Source: Craterostigma plantagineum (taxonomy: Eukaryota > Streptophyta > Magnoliopsida > Lamiales > Linderniaceae). Taken from it: 64,000 nucleotides of DNA. Below, piece by piece: positions 46,367 through 57,731 of this stretch. Numbering within the stretch: the first letter of the stretch is position 1; the number at the start of each line of letters is the position of its first letter. Position numbers and translations under genes: made by a program. The notes below the pieces were generated by a model. The model searched no databases. It was not told the DNA's origin and saw nothing but the letters and a program-made list of their open reading frames with translations. The stretch lies in the NCBI GenBank assembly GCA_027422505.1, contig JAPQWV010000310.1, positions 496,001 through 560,000 on the forward strand. Reading direction: 5' to 3'.

Positions 46367-47515
46367 TTAGATTGTTTTGATGAACGATGTAATTGTAATG
46401 ACGTTAGGTCCATAAATTACGCAATTCGATGTGTGATTATTATAACGTCTAAGTTCATGATAATATTCGATCACGCAATTTTGAAACAATTAACATCGAG
46501 CTTAGGAAAATAATTAACATTGACATTGGTAAGAATTGATATTAGACAAGAGGAGTTTTGGAAACATTAGGGTTTCATATGAGATAAATAGAGCAATTTT
46601 GAAACAATAGATATCGAGATCTTTGGATCTCGAAACCTTGAAATCTCGAGAGTTATAATTTTCAAGAAGAGGTCGATTTCTAAATTAAAGTGACATGAAT
46701 GTCGAAATTGGAAAATGTCGAGTTTAGGAAGAATCTCGAGATCTTTAATCTCGAAATCAAAAGATGTTGAAGGATGTCGAAATTATAGAAATGCGAAAGG
46801 AGAATGTTGCTAAATGAGAATCTCGACACACTAGAATTTCGAAACAAGGGTGAACATCGAGTAAACCTAATGTCAAATAGGAATTCCTTAAATGAGAGGA
46901 AAAGGCTTAGTCATCAACTTGTCACATCACTCACAAATCCCTAAGCTCTAATCCTTATCATATAACGATTGATCATCAAAAGGAAAAACATAATGAGAAA
47001 GAGAACTCTATTAAACAGAAAAGAGAGAAAAACCCTCAAGAACGAGAATTAAGAGAACAAAGGGAGACTTCATCAAACCAAAGAAAGATCCCAGCTCCAG
47101 CTTGGATTTTGGTAAGGAAAATATCCCATACAACCTTGGTAACTTTCTTAATAAGGATATTTAATTTCTATGGTAACATAGACTAAGAAAAACTCAAGAA
47201 TTACGGTATACTACAGACGACAAAAACCCTTGTTTAAAGAAGGGAATCATGTTTAAATATTTTCTGGGCTTGGTTATGATTCGAGTAGTAGGATATGTTA
47301 TAGGAATAATAATTTAGATTTTTGGGTAGAATTAACAACATTTAGATGGAAGAAATTATAGGACTTATAAATGTTGGAGTAGGACAAATAGGAATTAAGT
47401 TTCGATGGGATGAATGTTTGAAGCTTTCGGTCGAATGAAGTTCCGTGTGAATTTCTGAGCAAAAGATAGGATGTCGAACTAGAAGATCACTAAATGTGTA
47501 GATCTCGAAAGAGCT
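46367..47515. other. Unassigned stretch with TCTCGA/ATGTCGA words (end of copy A)
   Basis: No gene is visible. 46600-46870 is dense in ATCTCGA, CTCGAAA and ATGTCGA words, the last like the minus-strand form of the gypsy LTR array at 13060-13520. It may be a diverged LTR. Its copy B equivalent lies outside the window. Confidence 0.4.
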
Positions 47516-47659
47516 AAAAAAAAATTTCTACCGTATTTGTATCTCTAAGTTATAGTACCATTAGACGCTTAGAGTTACGCTAGAAATGGTAGCGATGGCT
47601 AGGGTCGCTACAGAAACACTATGCCTATTTGTAGTTTTGATTTCGTGCGCTCGATTTTA

Positions 47660-48138
47660 GTTTTGAAGATTCAAATATTAGGGTTCATCCTTCTGTTCGT
47701 TCGATTTTGCATTCGCTCGATTTGATTCGTCGACTTCTTATTGCAGTTTTTAAATTCCTAATTTCAATCGCCCGATTCCGTTTCTCTGAGAGTGTTTTGA
47801 CTTTCAAATTAATTTCTCAATCGCGACTCACCCGATTGACGAATTGCTGATTGGTTGCTCAATTTTGAATCCCAATCGCTCGATTCTTTTTCTGGAATCG
47901 CCTGATTGAACGGATCGCCCGATTCTGTCTCTTTGATTGAATTGCAATTGCAATCGCCCGATTGATTGAATCGCCCGATTAGTTTAACCAAATTTTACTC
48001 ACGATTCGATCGATTCTAAGACTTTCATCGAATTAGAAATGTTTCCAAATTTTTCGATCAGCCGATTCCATCTCTTGTCTTAATACCTCAATTCGCCCGA
48101 TTCTGACCCTTAGTAAAATTTTGTACTTCAATTGAGAT
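47660..48138 (+). repeat. AATCGCCCGATT motif array (copy B)
   Basis: Duplicate of 28690-29170 with a one-base loss near 48032. The motif content is unchanged. Confidence 0.85.
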
Positions 48139-48442
48139 CACCCGATTTCAATTCCAAATTAAATTATTGTTAGTCAAATGACATGAAATCAATCACAATC
48201 GTGCGAAATTTGCTTAATTGCTACACAATTCTAAACACTTTCGCCGAGACTTAAATATTTTTGTTTTGCAATCCTTTCATTTACTTAATAATTTCAACAC
48301 ATGACATCCTTTCAAGTGATCGAGTGCGACGAACTTATTAGCAAACAAATCATTTGATATTTTGATACAGATCTTTCAATATGGTGAAAGAGATTGACGA
48401 GATTTTCACTACTAAAGACTGGCCACAAAGACTACCAATAAC

Positions 48443-51167
48443 GTGCAGTTAGATTTTGACAGCAAATCCTGCCCAGACCCTATAATCGTCAAAATCCTAC
48501 TAATCCATCCCTTAAAGACTTCCTTAAATATAACCGACCGTGTCCCAGAAGTCTACGTACAACAAGTTTGGGCCACTCTTCAAACAACAGCCAAAGCAAC
48601 CCGGCTCTTAGCCAAAATTGACAACACCATTGTTGTTCTGACCCCAACAGTCTCCCAACCTCGATTCACTAACGACACACATCCCACTAACGATGACCTC
48701 ATAAGCGGCTTCCTCTTCATGGGACACAAACCAAATGCCCAAAACACCATTCATCTCCCCGAATTCTGCGCTAAAGACACACCTCAACCCTGGCGGATGC
48801 TGTTCTTCATAGTCAACAAGTGCTTATCTCCTAAGCACACTGGGTCAGACCGCTGCAACCGCCAGGGACAAGCCAACCCCACCAGCCAAGTTTAGGTCTA
48901 GGACAAGCTGCATCCCCCATGCGCAAACAGAAGAGAAAATCAAAAGGGGATGACGACAGTAGCAACCAGGAACGACGCACGAAACAGAAACACGACCGCC
49001 GTCCTTCGTCTTTCAATCCACAAATAACCCGGACCGAGCCCGTAGGTGCAGGGGATGACTTTGTCTTCCCCCGAGTAGAAGTCGCGACCACTGGTCCAAT
49101 CGCGCAAACTACCCCCCCCCAGGCCACTCAATCGTCTCTCAGAAGATGATTGTTTCACCTTCACACGAGGAACCACATCAGCCATCACCACCTCGCTCGG
49201 AGGAGTTCGATGTTGTATTACGTAGTCCTCAGCCTCAGACTGCACCTTCTTTGACCACGAAAAGTCTAGTGTCCTCACAACCTCTATTTTTCCCATTTAC
49301 TAGGACACAAACACCTTCTATGAGACCTCTAGATCTTAGTGATTTGGACACGCTCCACAACGTCTCTGTACTAGAAGCTAGTATGGAACAGAGTGGAAGA
49401 CCCAAAGTAGTCAACATCGCAGCTACTAACTTGGGCAACGATCTACGTTCGTCTCAGCATCGATGCCAACGATGAGCCTAAGTGGCCTCAGTTTTACAAG
49501 TCCTATGCAAACAGGCGGCACATCAGCCATCATAATGTTGCGACGACGGAACGTCTTCGTGACTCCGCCTCGTTATTTTCCCCGTTTGTTACAGTGGCTA
49601 CTCTAAATGCTCGACTTGAAGAGTTCGCGAAAGGCCTTGAATATTCTATGATGATCCGAGTATACGAGGCACTTGGGACTTCGACTCGCGACAAAGGCAA
49701 AGCCCCCATCACCGAAGAAGAACGTCCTCGGCCTGACCCGTCCGCTGATCCAGACGGAGGCCCATGGAACGTTCCAGTAAGGGAACTCATTAGTGTCATG
49801 ATGGCCAAACTTCGCGCGGCATTCAAAACTCATCAAATATGAAGCGGAGGTCCTTCGACGGCCCGAGGTTCCGTTCACCTGCCGAGGCGAGGCCGGGGCT
49901 TCCAATCAACCACGTGACGACCCAGGAGATGAGGATTATCCCGAGGGAAGACACAAGACACAGGGCCTCAGCCTCAACAGTCGCTGCCAACCATCACCAA
50001 ACAACAACTCGAACCAAAACACCTACACAAACCAAAAAATCCACCCGAACCACTACCAAACAACCCAACAGGCTTCCTCATCACGAAGAGAAGCCTCCTC
50101 ACCAGCCATGAGCCTCTCAATGCCTAGTCCAACAAGTCTAAGAAGCTCCTCCAATCCTCCATCCTCACCTACTCTATTCGTTCAGACGAGTGAACCAACC
50201 CTAATCACTTTAGAATCCGCACACAGCGTAGAAAACTTTACTTCAACGATGACTGCTTAACAAAGCTGATGGATCCAGCCATGGCCAGGGGCTTAATGGA
50301 GAATGCCAGATACTTCCTAATGAAGGCAAACGAGCCTGGCCCTTATCGACGATGATGAACTCGAGCTTCTCAAACACGCCGTCGTTGATGAGGAGTGCCC
50401 CCATCGAACCCTCCATCGAAGTCGAAGATAGGAGAAGAACAGAAGCTGCCATGTGAGAATGACAAAGTGATTGCTTCATATCAAGAAGAGATACGAAGGA
50501 GAATCTGGAGGAAGGAAGATAGGATCAAGAAGTTAGACTAGCTCGAACTCAGAGGCCTAACTCATCGCTCGAGACCAACCACCGTTCGGTACCTGCTCTC
50601 TCCATCAAGGGTCTATGCTCAGAGGAAAAGGAGCTGATGTTGATACTCTTCGAAGAGAATAGATGGAAAGAGCCAGAATCAGCGCAGTCCTGTGAGGACG
50701 ACGAGCTCGCTTGATTTCTATGAATTTCCTATCTAAAAAGTGCAGCGAGAAGATGGAACGATCGAAGAACTGACCGGAGGCGATCTCTCATACATCAGGG
50801 CGAAGACATTGATCAGATGCTGGGAAGCTACAAGTTCCTTGGAACACTTCAGAATCCAAACCTCAAGGTGGGATATGTCGCTCTTAAGCGATTCATGATG
50901 CGCCAAGTCAAATTCAATGCAACTCACGACCTCCAAATGGCGGTAGAAAGCAACATGAAGAGGGTAAATCTCACGAAGCCATCCTTCGATGTCTCAGACC
51001 CATGTTTTTGTGAAGGCCACATAATCAATGAAGACGACGATCCATCAGTGGTCTACATCAACTACAAGGGAGAAAATAGGCCAATGAAAACGTCAGAGAT
51101 TACCAAATTTTGCGATGGGACTCTACTGATCATTCAAAGCACTTCAGAAGGATTCTGGAGCAACTAA
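48443..51167 (+). pseudogene. Broken retroelement accessory coding region, copy B
   Basis: Duplicate of 29476-32208. The first block (48443-48895) encodes the same protein as copy A. The second block stops at 49149 here because the C run is 9 long instead of 19, which shifts the frame; it resumes at 49146 in another frame. The final block is open at 50817-51167. An extra A near 50740 shifts the frame just before it. Confidence 0.55.
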
Positions 51168-51354
51168 GGTTCAAAGAAGCAGAAGTCTAGGAGAAATACG
51201 AATCAACATCATCTCAGACCGAATATCTTTTCGAAGAATGCTACGATAATACGAGCTCAGACTTGGACTCGGGAAATCGATCCATGCGCTGGTGAAACCC
51301 AAGCAAAAGAAGACACAAAGGACGCCAATGCAAACAGGATGCTTAGGGGAAGAT

Positions 51355-51633
51355 CGTTAGGAATTTATTGTAGCATCCTTTAATAATTGTAATTTGGGTT
51401 AATATGTTGTTATTTAATGGGTTGTTGTAGTTTGGGGAGACTAATGATATTTTGTAGAAGTTTGGAACTGGACTTTAATATCCCAATTACTTGTGGTATA
51501 TCAAAAGATTATCAAGTTAGCCACCTCGTAAGTTTTCTCTCCAAGAACACACACTACATGCACTAGAAGGTGGAAACCGTCTTAGTATTTTTGTCTATCT
51601 TTTGATCCTTATTTGATAGTTTAAGAGCCAACA
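51355..51633 (+). mobile_element. Possible short LTR of the accessory-ORF element (copy B)
   Basis: Duplicate of 32396-32675, one base shorter. The same purine tract precedes it, and the same doubts apply. Confidence 0.3.
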
Positions 51634-51906
51634 GTCGTTGTCCGGTAGACCGATCCAGATTTGGTTCCTTTGGTACCTCGCACCATCACTGTTGTGAGAG
51701 ATTGACTTTCTGCCAAACTTCAATAAATTAGACTGTAGAATATTGTAGCAAACTTCGATGATCCACGATTTACTCTAGTAGTTTGCGTGAACCTTTTACC
51801 AAAATGGACATTGACGGAGTTGACTTCAAAGTCTTGACTTGTCACTGGTTTGCTCGGCCCAAATTACTATTGCATGGATCAGCAAGTGAAATGCGGTCTT
51901 GATAAC

Positions 51907-52172
51907 TAGAGCTGTCAATTTAACGGGGCGGGCCGGGCCATCCCGTCACCCGCCAAAGCCCGCATATTGGCTGGGCGGTGCGGGGCGGGCTGGTCGTAAA
52001 ATTACATATAAACATGTTAATATTATGACAGTTGTTCGACATAATCAATGAATCATTAATTGAATTATCTAATTCATTTGATATTTATTTTTCATATAAT
52101 ACATATTATATAATATATATACATAATTAAATAAATTCGCGGCGTAGCCCGCGAGCCCAATTGACTGCTCTA
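51907..52172 (+). mobile_element. hAT-type MITE with 8-bp target duplication (copy B)
   Basis: Duplicate of 32949-33213, 266 bp because of one extra T. TTGATAAC is kept on both sides (51899-51906, 52173-52180). Confidence 0.92.
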
Positions 52173-52180
52173 TTGATAAC

Positions 52181-53351
52181 GAGTTGTGATTACTCGTCAC
52201 AGACCGATGAGTAAGAATTCACAGTCTTAAAAGATATGTATCCTATGTGATTGGGGACTAGGATTTACGAAATCCATTGCCAAAGTATGCAACTAACTCA
52301 TGTAGCGACATTTAGGTGGTTTGGTAATTCGCCAAGTCACGATTTTATCATAGAGTCGAGTTAGGGAATTTGACATACACCATGGCTCTCACCAGATCGA
52401 GACACATGTGAAGGGTTTATACGGAAGACAATAATCTATAGATACTTCAATGAATTTTCAGAGATAAATCCATTCCCGAATTGGGATCGGCCCGGTACTA
52501 GGCTAGGTGAATACCGGACTCTTGGATTCCTCCCTTGCCAATTGAGTCGAACCTAGAGAGTCGGGCTTAAAAGTGATCATCAAGGTTGTATCAAAACTGG
52601 AGAAAAAATACAGTTGGGCTAGGCCTTGGGCCGTTATGTTAAGAAGTTGGGCCTAAAGTTTGACTTTGTTTAAAAGCTAAATTCAAGACGTAAGAATGGG
52701 CTAAGTGCATGAAATGGGCCAAGGGGTAGATATAGAATTTTTACCTTGGAATCATATTACATGATTTTATGTTTTAATATGAAATCATATTACCTGAAAT
52801 TAGTTAATAAGGCAAGTCATCTGAAAAATTGAATTTAAACGTGATTCGGTTAGATACAAAGGTGGCAAAAATATCTCAATGCTTGGACATGGTCTTGGAC
52901 GAAATTTATGAGTCGTAGGGCTCAAGATTTTGTCATCCCCCTCTATATAAGAGAGGGCCTTCCTCGATTTTTAAGGTGTGACACGAGACGAACAATCATA
53001 CTAAATTCGCACTCGAGATTTTACGGTAAAACTCGATGCCTGCGACGTGACACTTTGAGCCTACACAACTCGAAGGACTTTATTCTAATGGATGACGTTT
53101 CTCTATCCATCCTCTAGGAGGAGTGCGATCTGATACACCGAGAGGTAGGCAAGACGATCTAATGCAAAGAAACACCGTAGGCGAGCGGAGAAAAAGACTG
53201 GGAGCTGTCATAAGGGTAACACGCTTTGGGCTCGACCCGCTTATGTGTTATGTGCGTTGTTATATTCACATTTCTAGTCTGAGCTAATGAGGGCAAACAG
53301 GATCACCGGAAAATTTTTATTCTGCACCTGTACAAACGAGCTATCCCAACA
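52181..53351 (+). mobile_element. Copia LTR relic (copy B)
   Basis: Duplicate of 33222-34392 with a few substitutions, closing TATCCCAACA. It keeps the TATATAA box at 52944-52950. Confidence 0.78.
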
Positions 53352-53727
53352 GCTGTCGCCCGCCGCCGCCCACCGCCGCTTTCCTTTGCCCGCTGTCACT
53401 TGCCTTCATGTCTGGCTAATTAAGGGGTAAGAGGACAGGGTCAGATTTCTACACATTGATTTGCGTATGATCCGTGATTGTATATGAAAATTAATATCAT
53501 TATTTCCAATTTAAGCAATGTCATTGTATGATAATCTATGTTTGTGTACGGAACATTGGAGCCTCTTTAATAATCAGTGTAAGTGTGTATGATTGTCTAT
53601 GATGTGTCAAATTTAGTAGGATTATATATGAAATTCCAAATCTGATTCATGAATTAGTAGCTTTCGTTATGCTTTCGATGTGCATATACAAAAGCAACAT
53701 TTGTGATATTATGTCGCCAGTTTCAAG
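53352..53727 (+). other. Non-coding stretch before the hAT relic (copy B)
   Basis: Duplicate of 34393-34768; nothing else is recognised. Confidence 0.4.
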
Positions 53728-54092
53728 ATGACAACCTCAAATGCGGCTTCTCGGAGTGTTTCGTAGCCGTCCAATGTTCCATCAATTCTTAAACGGAACT
53801 CAAAAGGCGTAGGATGGGATTATGGATTGATAGTTGATGCCAAGAACATGGACAAAGTTCAATGCATCAATTGTTGAATTTGTACTATCATTACAAAGGT
53901 CCTCTCATGCAATTCAAACTGAGGTGTTAGATTGGCATGATTGATTGCGTGGATGCCTTATTTCTAGTGATGATATTCTACAAAACAAAATCCTGTTGGG
54001 TGAACTTCCTATCTACAAAGAGAAAAGCTCAATTTTAGGAAGGTCTAATCTAGCAATCAAATGCCTCTCGAGCAACGACAACGTTGGTCCAG
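53728..54092 (+). pseudogene. hAT transposase relic (copy B)
   Basis: Duplicate of 34769-35133 with the same stop codons and the same missing catalytic region, so it was already dead before the duplication. Confidence 0.6.
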
Positions 54093-54712
54093 GTAAATTC
54101 TTATACATTAATTTTGTTGTTTCTATATCAAATTGTTTATGTAGTGATGGTGTCATGTTGTTTTACTATATTTATGTGACATGGTGATCAACTTTCGGTA
54201 CATAACTACAAATCTTCGATGTTTGGCCATGATAATTCTCTATGAAAGAAATTGTAGCAACTTCGAAAGGGTTAGTGTACTTGTCACAAATAATAATGTA
54301 ATTTATGCGTTGATACTTTTTAATACTATATTCTTATAACTTGATTTGTAGTTCTTACAAAGAAAAGGAATAAGGTAAGTTTATATTCAGATTTGATCAA
54401 ATAAAGTAAAACTTCAAATAGAATATGTCGCCAATGCAGGTACAGAACCCCCACTTACCACTTAGAAAAAAATGAAATTTAGTTATTTTAATTTTAAATT
54501 TTAAATTTACTAAAAAATGTTTATTAATTATGGTTTTTATTAATTGAATGAGAATTTTGTAATGTAAAAATCCTTGTATTCGACGATTTAATCTAACGAT
54601 CACAAAAATTATTTTTATTTTATTTTGTTTTTGCTTTATGGTATATCAGCTAGACTATCTTTGAACCGAACGGGATCAATCTGTTTACAGCTTGATAACT
54701 AGTTCGATAGGT
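54093..54712. other. A/T-rich non-coding stretch (copy B)
   Basis: Duplicate of 35134-35755, with a shorter A run near 54513. No gene seen. Confidence 0.5.
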
Positions 54713-55123
54713 TTAACAATGCCATGTACCATTTGTCATGTTTTTGTACAATCTTTTCAATTTTGTAAAGAACCTCCGTATGGCATTATAAATTTGTTGG
54801 TCTTCGCTGCTCAAAGTAGTACTTGACGAGACAGAGAAATTTTCTTTAACGAGCTTTTTATTGCCCACTTGAACAATAACGTTCTTGCCACTTCTTCCAC
54901 CTCTATTAGAGGGAAAATTTCTCCCATATTGGGACATATGTGCATTATTCATGAAAGATATTCGCGAGTTAGATAATCAGGAAGACTATTATCACTTGCT
55001 TTTTTATAAATAATTTCAAAATCAAATGGGGCTACATGAGCCTTCCATCTTGCAAACATTTGTTTAGAGACATCATGTTTAAGATCTTTCTGAAACATAA
55101 ATTTTACAGCTTGACAATCAGTT
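54713..55123 (-). pseudogene. Pararetrovirus-like RNase H relic (copy B)
   Basis: Duplicate of 35756-36166. I noticed two codon changes in the C-terminal part (Asp to Gly, Cys to Trp). It is the same inert fragment. Confidence 0.5.
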
Positions 55124-55146
55124 TTATGAAAAACTTACTAATAATA

Positions 55147-55462
55147 TTTTATTAATATGGCTTTTATTAAAAAAATTACATATACACGTCATTAATTATG
55201 TGTTGATTAATATTATGACATTTGTTAGACATAATTATCGAATCATTAATTAAGTTATCTAATTAATGCTATACTTATTTCATATATATACATATTATAT
55301 AGTATATATAATAATAAGTTGGTGGGCCACCCAGCGGGATCGCCGGGCCCCGCCCCGCCCCCATAGCACGTAGCTCGCGCGGGCTGGCCCGCCCCTGGCG
55401 GGCCTAAAAATTCGCAGCCACCCCCTTTTGTTGGGGCGAGGCGGGCGCGATTGACAGATCTA
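55147..55462 (+). mobile_element. Right end of a hAT-type element (copy B)
   Basis: Duplicate of 36190-36514. The CCCCG run is shorter than in copy A, which accounts for a 9-bp length difference. Confidence 0.65.
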
Positions 55463-56688
55463 ACCACCACTATCATCACTTCACCCACCAAATTTACTTA
55501 ACCCACCACCACAAGCTTCGCCTTACCCACAGGCGCCGCCTCTACCGCAACCACAGGCACTGCCGCTTCTGAAATCGAACTCCGCCGTGAGGACGGGGAG
55601 CAACACTATCTTAATTTTCCGTGTCAGTTGTTTGATTCTTTGTTATTTTGTCTCGGTTTGGTGCTTTGCTTGTTAGTATGTTTGTTTGTTGTGTTTTGGT
55701 TATTATGTCTATTTGTTGTGTTGTTTACTCTATTTTTAGTTTCATTGCATTGGTGGTTGTGCGGCTATTTTCTTTCATGTCAGGTTGTGTTCATCAGTCT
55801 CCTGAATTGGGAGTCTAGTCTCCTTTTGTAGGAGTTGTCTACCTCCTATTGTTGGAGGTTCCTACCGAAAAAAGACGGGTTTCTTGAAGGTTAAAAGGAA
55901 TAAAGCGTTGAGTACTTCGGATTTGAGTTTATTATCAATACTTATCTTATTCCAACTCTAATACTTGGATATTATATTATAGGTTTTCCTTTAAGACTAA
56001 GTTTCGATATGCTTTACCCATATTATATAACTTCTATGTCACATCTACTATTCTATTACTAAATTATTTCCTTCATGACCTAGGAGGTTTCGTAACTTTG
56101 CTTACAAAAATATAATATTATCTTTCTTGATCCGTAAAACCGTCATGACCCTCAAGTCGCGAATTTAATTCGTAAAACTCCTTATGGCCGGCAGAACATA
56201 ATACGCAAAATTCTTCTATAGCCCGTGAACTTCTTCATAATTCGCAAAACTGATTCGCGAAAACCTTATTTGATCCTGTATAATTCATAAACTTATTTTC
56301 CTTTGTAAAGAATACTTCAGTCCAAACCTTTGAAATCTCTACTTATTTCGAAATTTATGCTTAGAAGAATTCTAACTGCCGTATCATTTATTTCTTCACC
56401 ACTTATACTTTCCTGAAAATCTTAGAACTACAATACTTTAATCTTTATTCCTATCTGGACCTGTGGTCTAAAATGATTCATATGAATGCATGAATTTATG
56501 TAAATGCATGAAATTATAATATGAGGTTTCGGTTCCTGACAACAGGGGCTTCTCAGCCTCGTGTTCGTGGCTGTGAGTCTGGTTTTCGAGCCATTTTCGG
56601 CATTTCATTCCAGGAATCTAAGTACATGTAAATATAGTTTCTAAAACTCGTTACATTTTATTAATGTCTCCAAACTCATTAAATAAAT
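55463..56688. other. Non-coding stretch with TTCGCRAA words (copy B)
   Basis: Duplicate of 36515-37739. A short block near 56081 (TAGGAGGTTTCG) differs from copy A (TATGTTTTCG). No gene seen. Confidence 0.4.
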
Positions 56689-57249
56689 GTACATATCTTA
56701 TTTGTTAGAAAATGTCTCAGGATCCCAAAGCCAAATCTGTCAATCACCCTTCGGTCTAAGGTCCACATATACTACTATAGTCAATCGATCGATCATTGAG
56801 ACTCAGCAAGTAACTACCCATGTGATCATCGATTACGAGTCATGCCCAAATATAAGTCAATCGCCGATTCAACTCATATCAATGTTACGACCTCCAACTT
56901 CCCAAGTGAATGGTTTGCACAACTATTTAGGAGTCGTCAACAAATAAGTCATGATCGACATTCAGTCACCCTACTGAAGTCTGAGACTTATGGACAAATT
57001 TCATATCCGAGAATAATAGCTCACCGGTGCCCCGAGAATCGGTGAATAAACTCGCTATATATGGGTTTTATTTATTTCCCTTCTTACCGGAGGCAAAGCC
57101 CTATAAAGGAATCATTGTAAAATCAAATAAACATTCATTCCATAAATAAATGTTCGATATAATATTCAAATTTAATAATGTGAATAACGCGATTACATCT
57201 ATGTCCTATTCATTACATCCCCGAATGGCATTATGAGGGCATATCCCCA
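56689..57249 (-). mobile_element. Inverted 5' part of a copia LTR (copy B)
   Basis: Duplicate of 37740-38300, with the same orientation and the same truncated 3' side. Confidence 0.7.
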
Positions 57250-57257
57250 CCACTTTT

Positions 57258-57731
57258 ATATGTCAATGATATATATTGCATCAATATGCCACATCAGCAT
57301 TATAAATGTTGACTAATGACACTTAGAAGGTGTTAATTAAGACAAAATAAGGTGTTAATTAAGACAAAATAACCTTGGATGTCAATGTGGGATGTTGAAA
57401 CGGCACGAATCGGTGTCATATCAACAGGTGCCCACATAAGGTGCTCATAAGGTAAGCACCATTAAATTCATCTATATACATAAATATATATGATTTCTTC
57501 TTTGGGGTATGCATGGCCAGTATCAAATATGAGTCAACACGTTTTATCATAATGCACGATCACTAATTGCCCGCTAAGTCGATTTTCATGCATAACCACC
57601 CGATAATTCATATTTTACATTCATGGCTACCATAATTATTCATCTCTCTTCCTCTCTAAATCTCACCATCTTATTCCTCTGTCCCAGAAATATCCTGTCT
57701 AATTTCCTTTCCTGGTAAATTGACCATCACC
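57258..57731 (+). promoter_or_regulatory. Upstream region of the malectin-like/LRR gene (copy B)
   Basis: Duplicate of 38309-38782. I noticed no difference in the direct repeat, the TATA-like stretch or the C/T-rich leader. Confidence 0.45.

Larger units (their letters stand above)
28544..47515. repeat. Segmental tandem duplication, copy A
   Basis: The segment repeats in direct orientation at 47516-64000. Homology starts at a run of nine A residues (28544-28552 and 47516-47524); bases before it are unrelated. The offset falls from 18,972 to 18,945 through small indels. Copy A starts inside the last 100 bp of the solo LTR, so the LTR was already present when the duplication formed. If the duplication is perfectly tandem, copy A ends at 47515. 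Confidence 0.95.
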
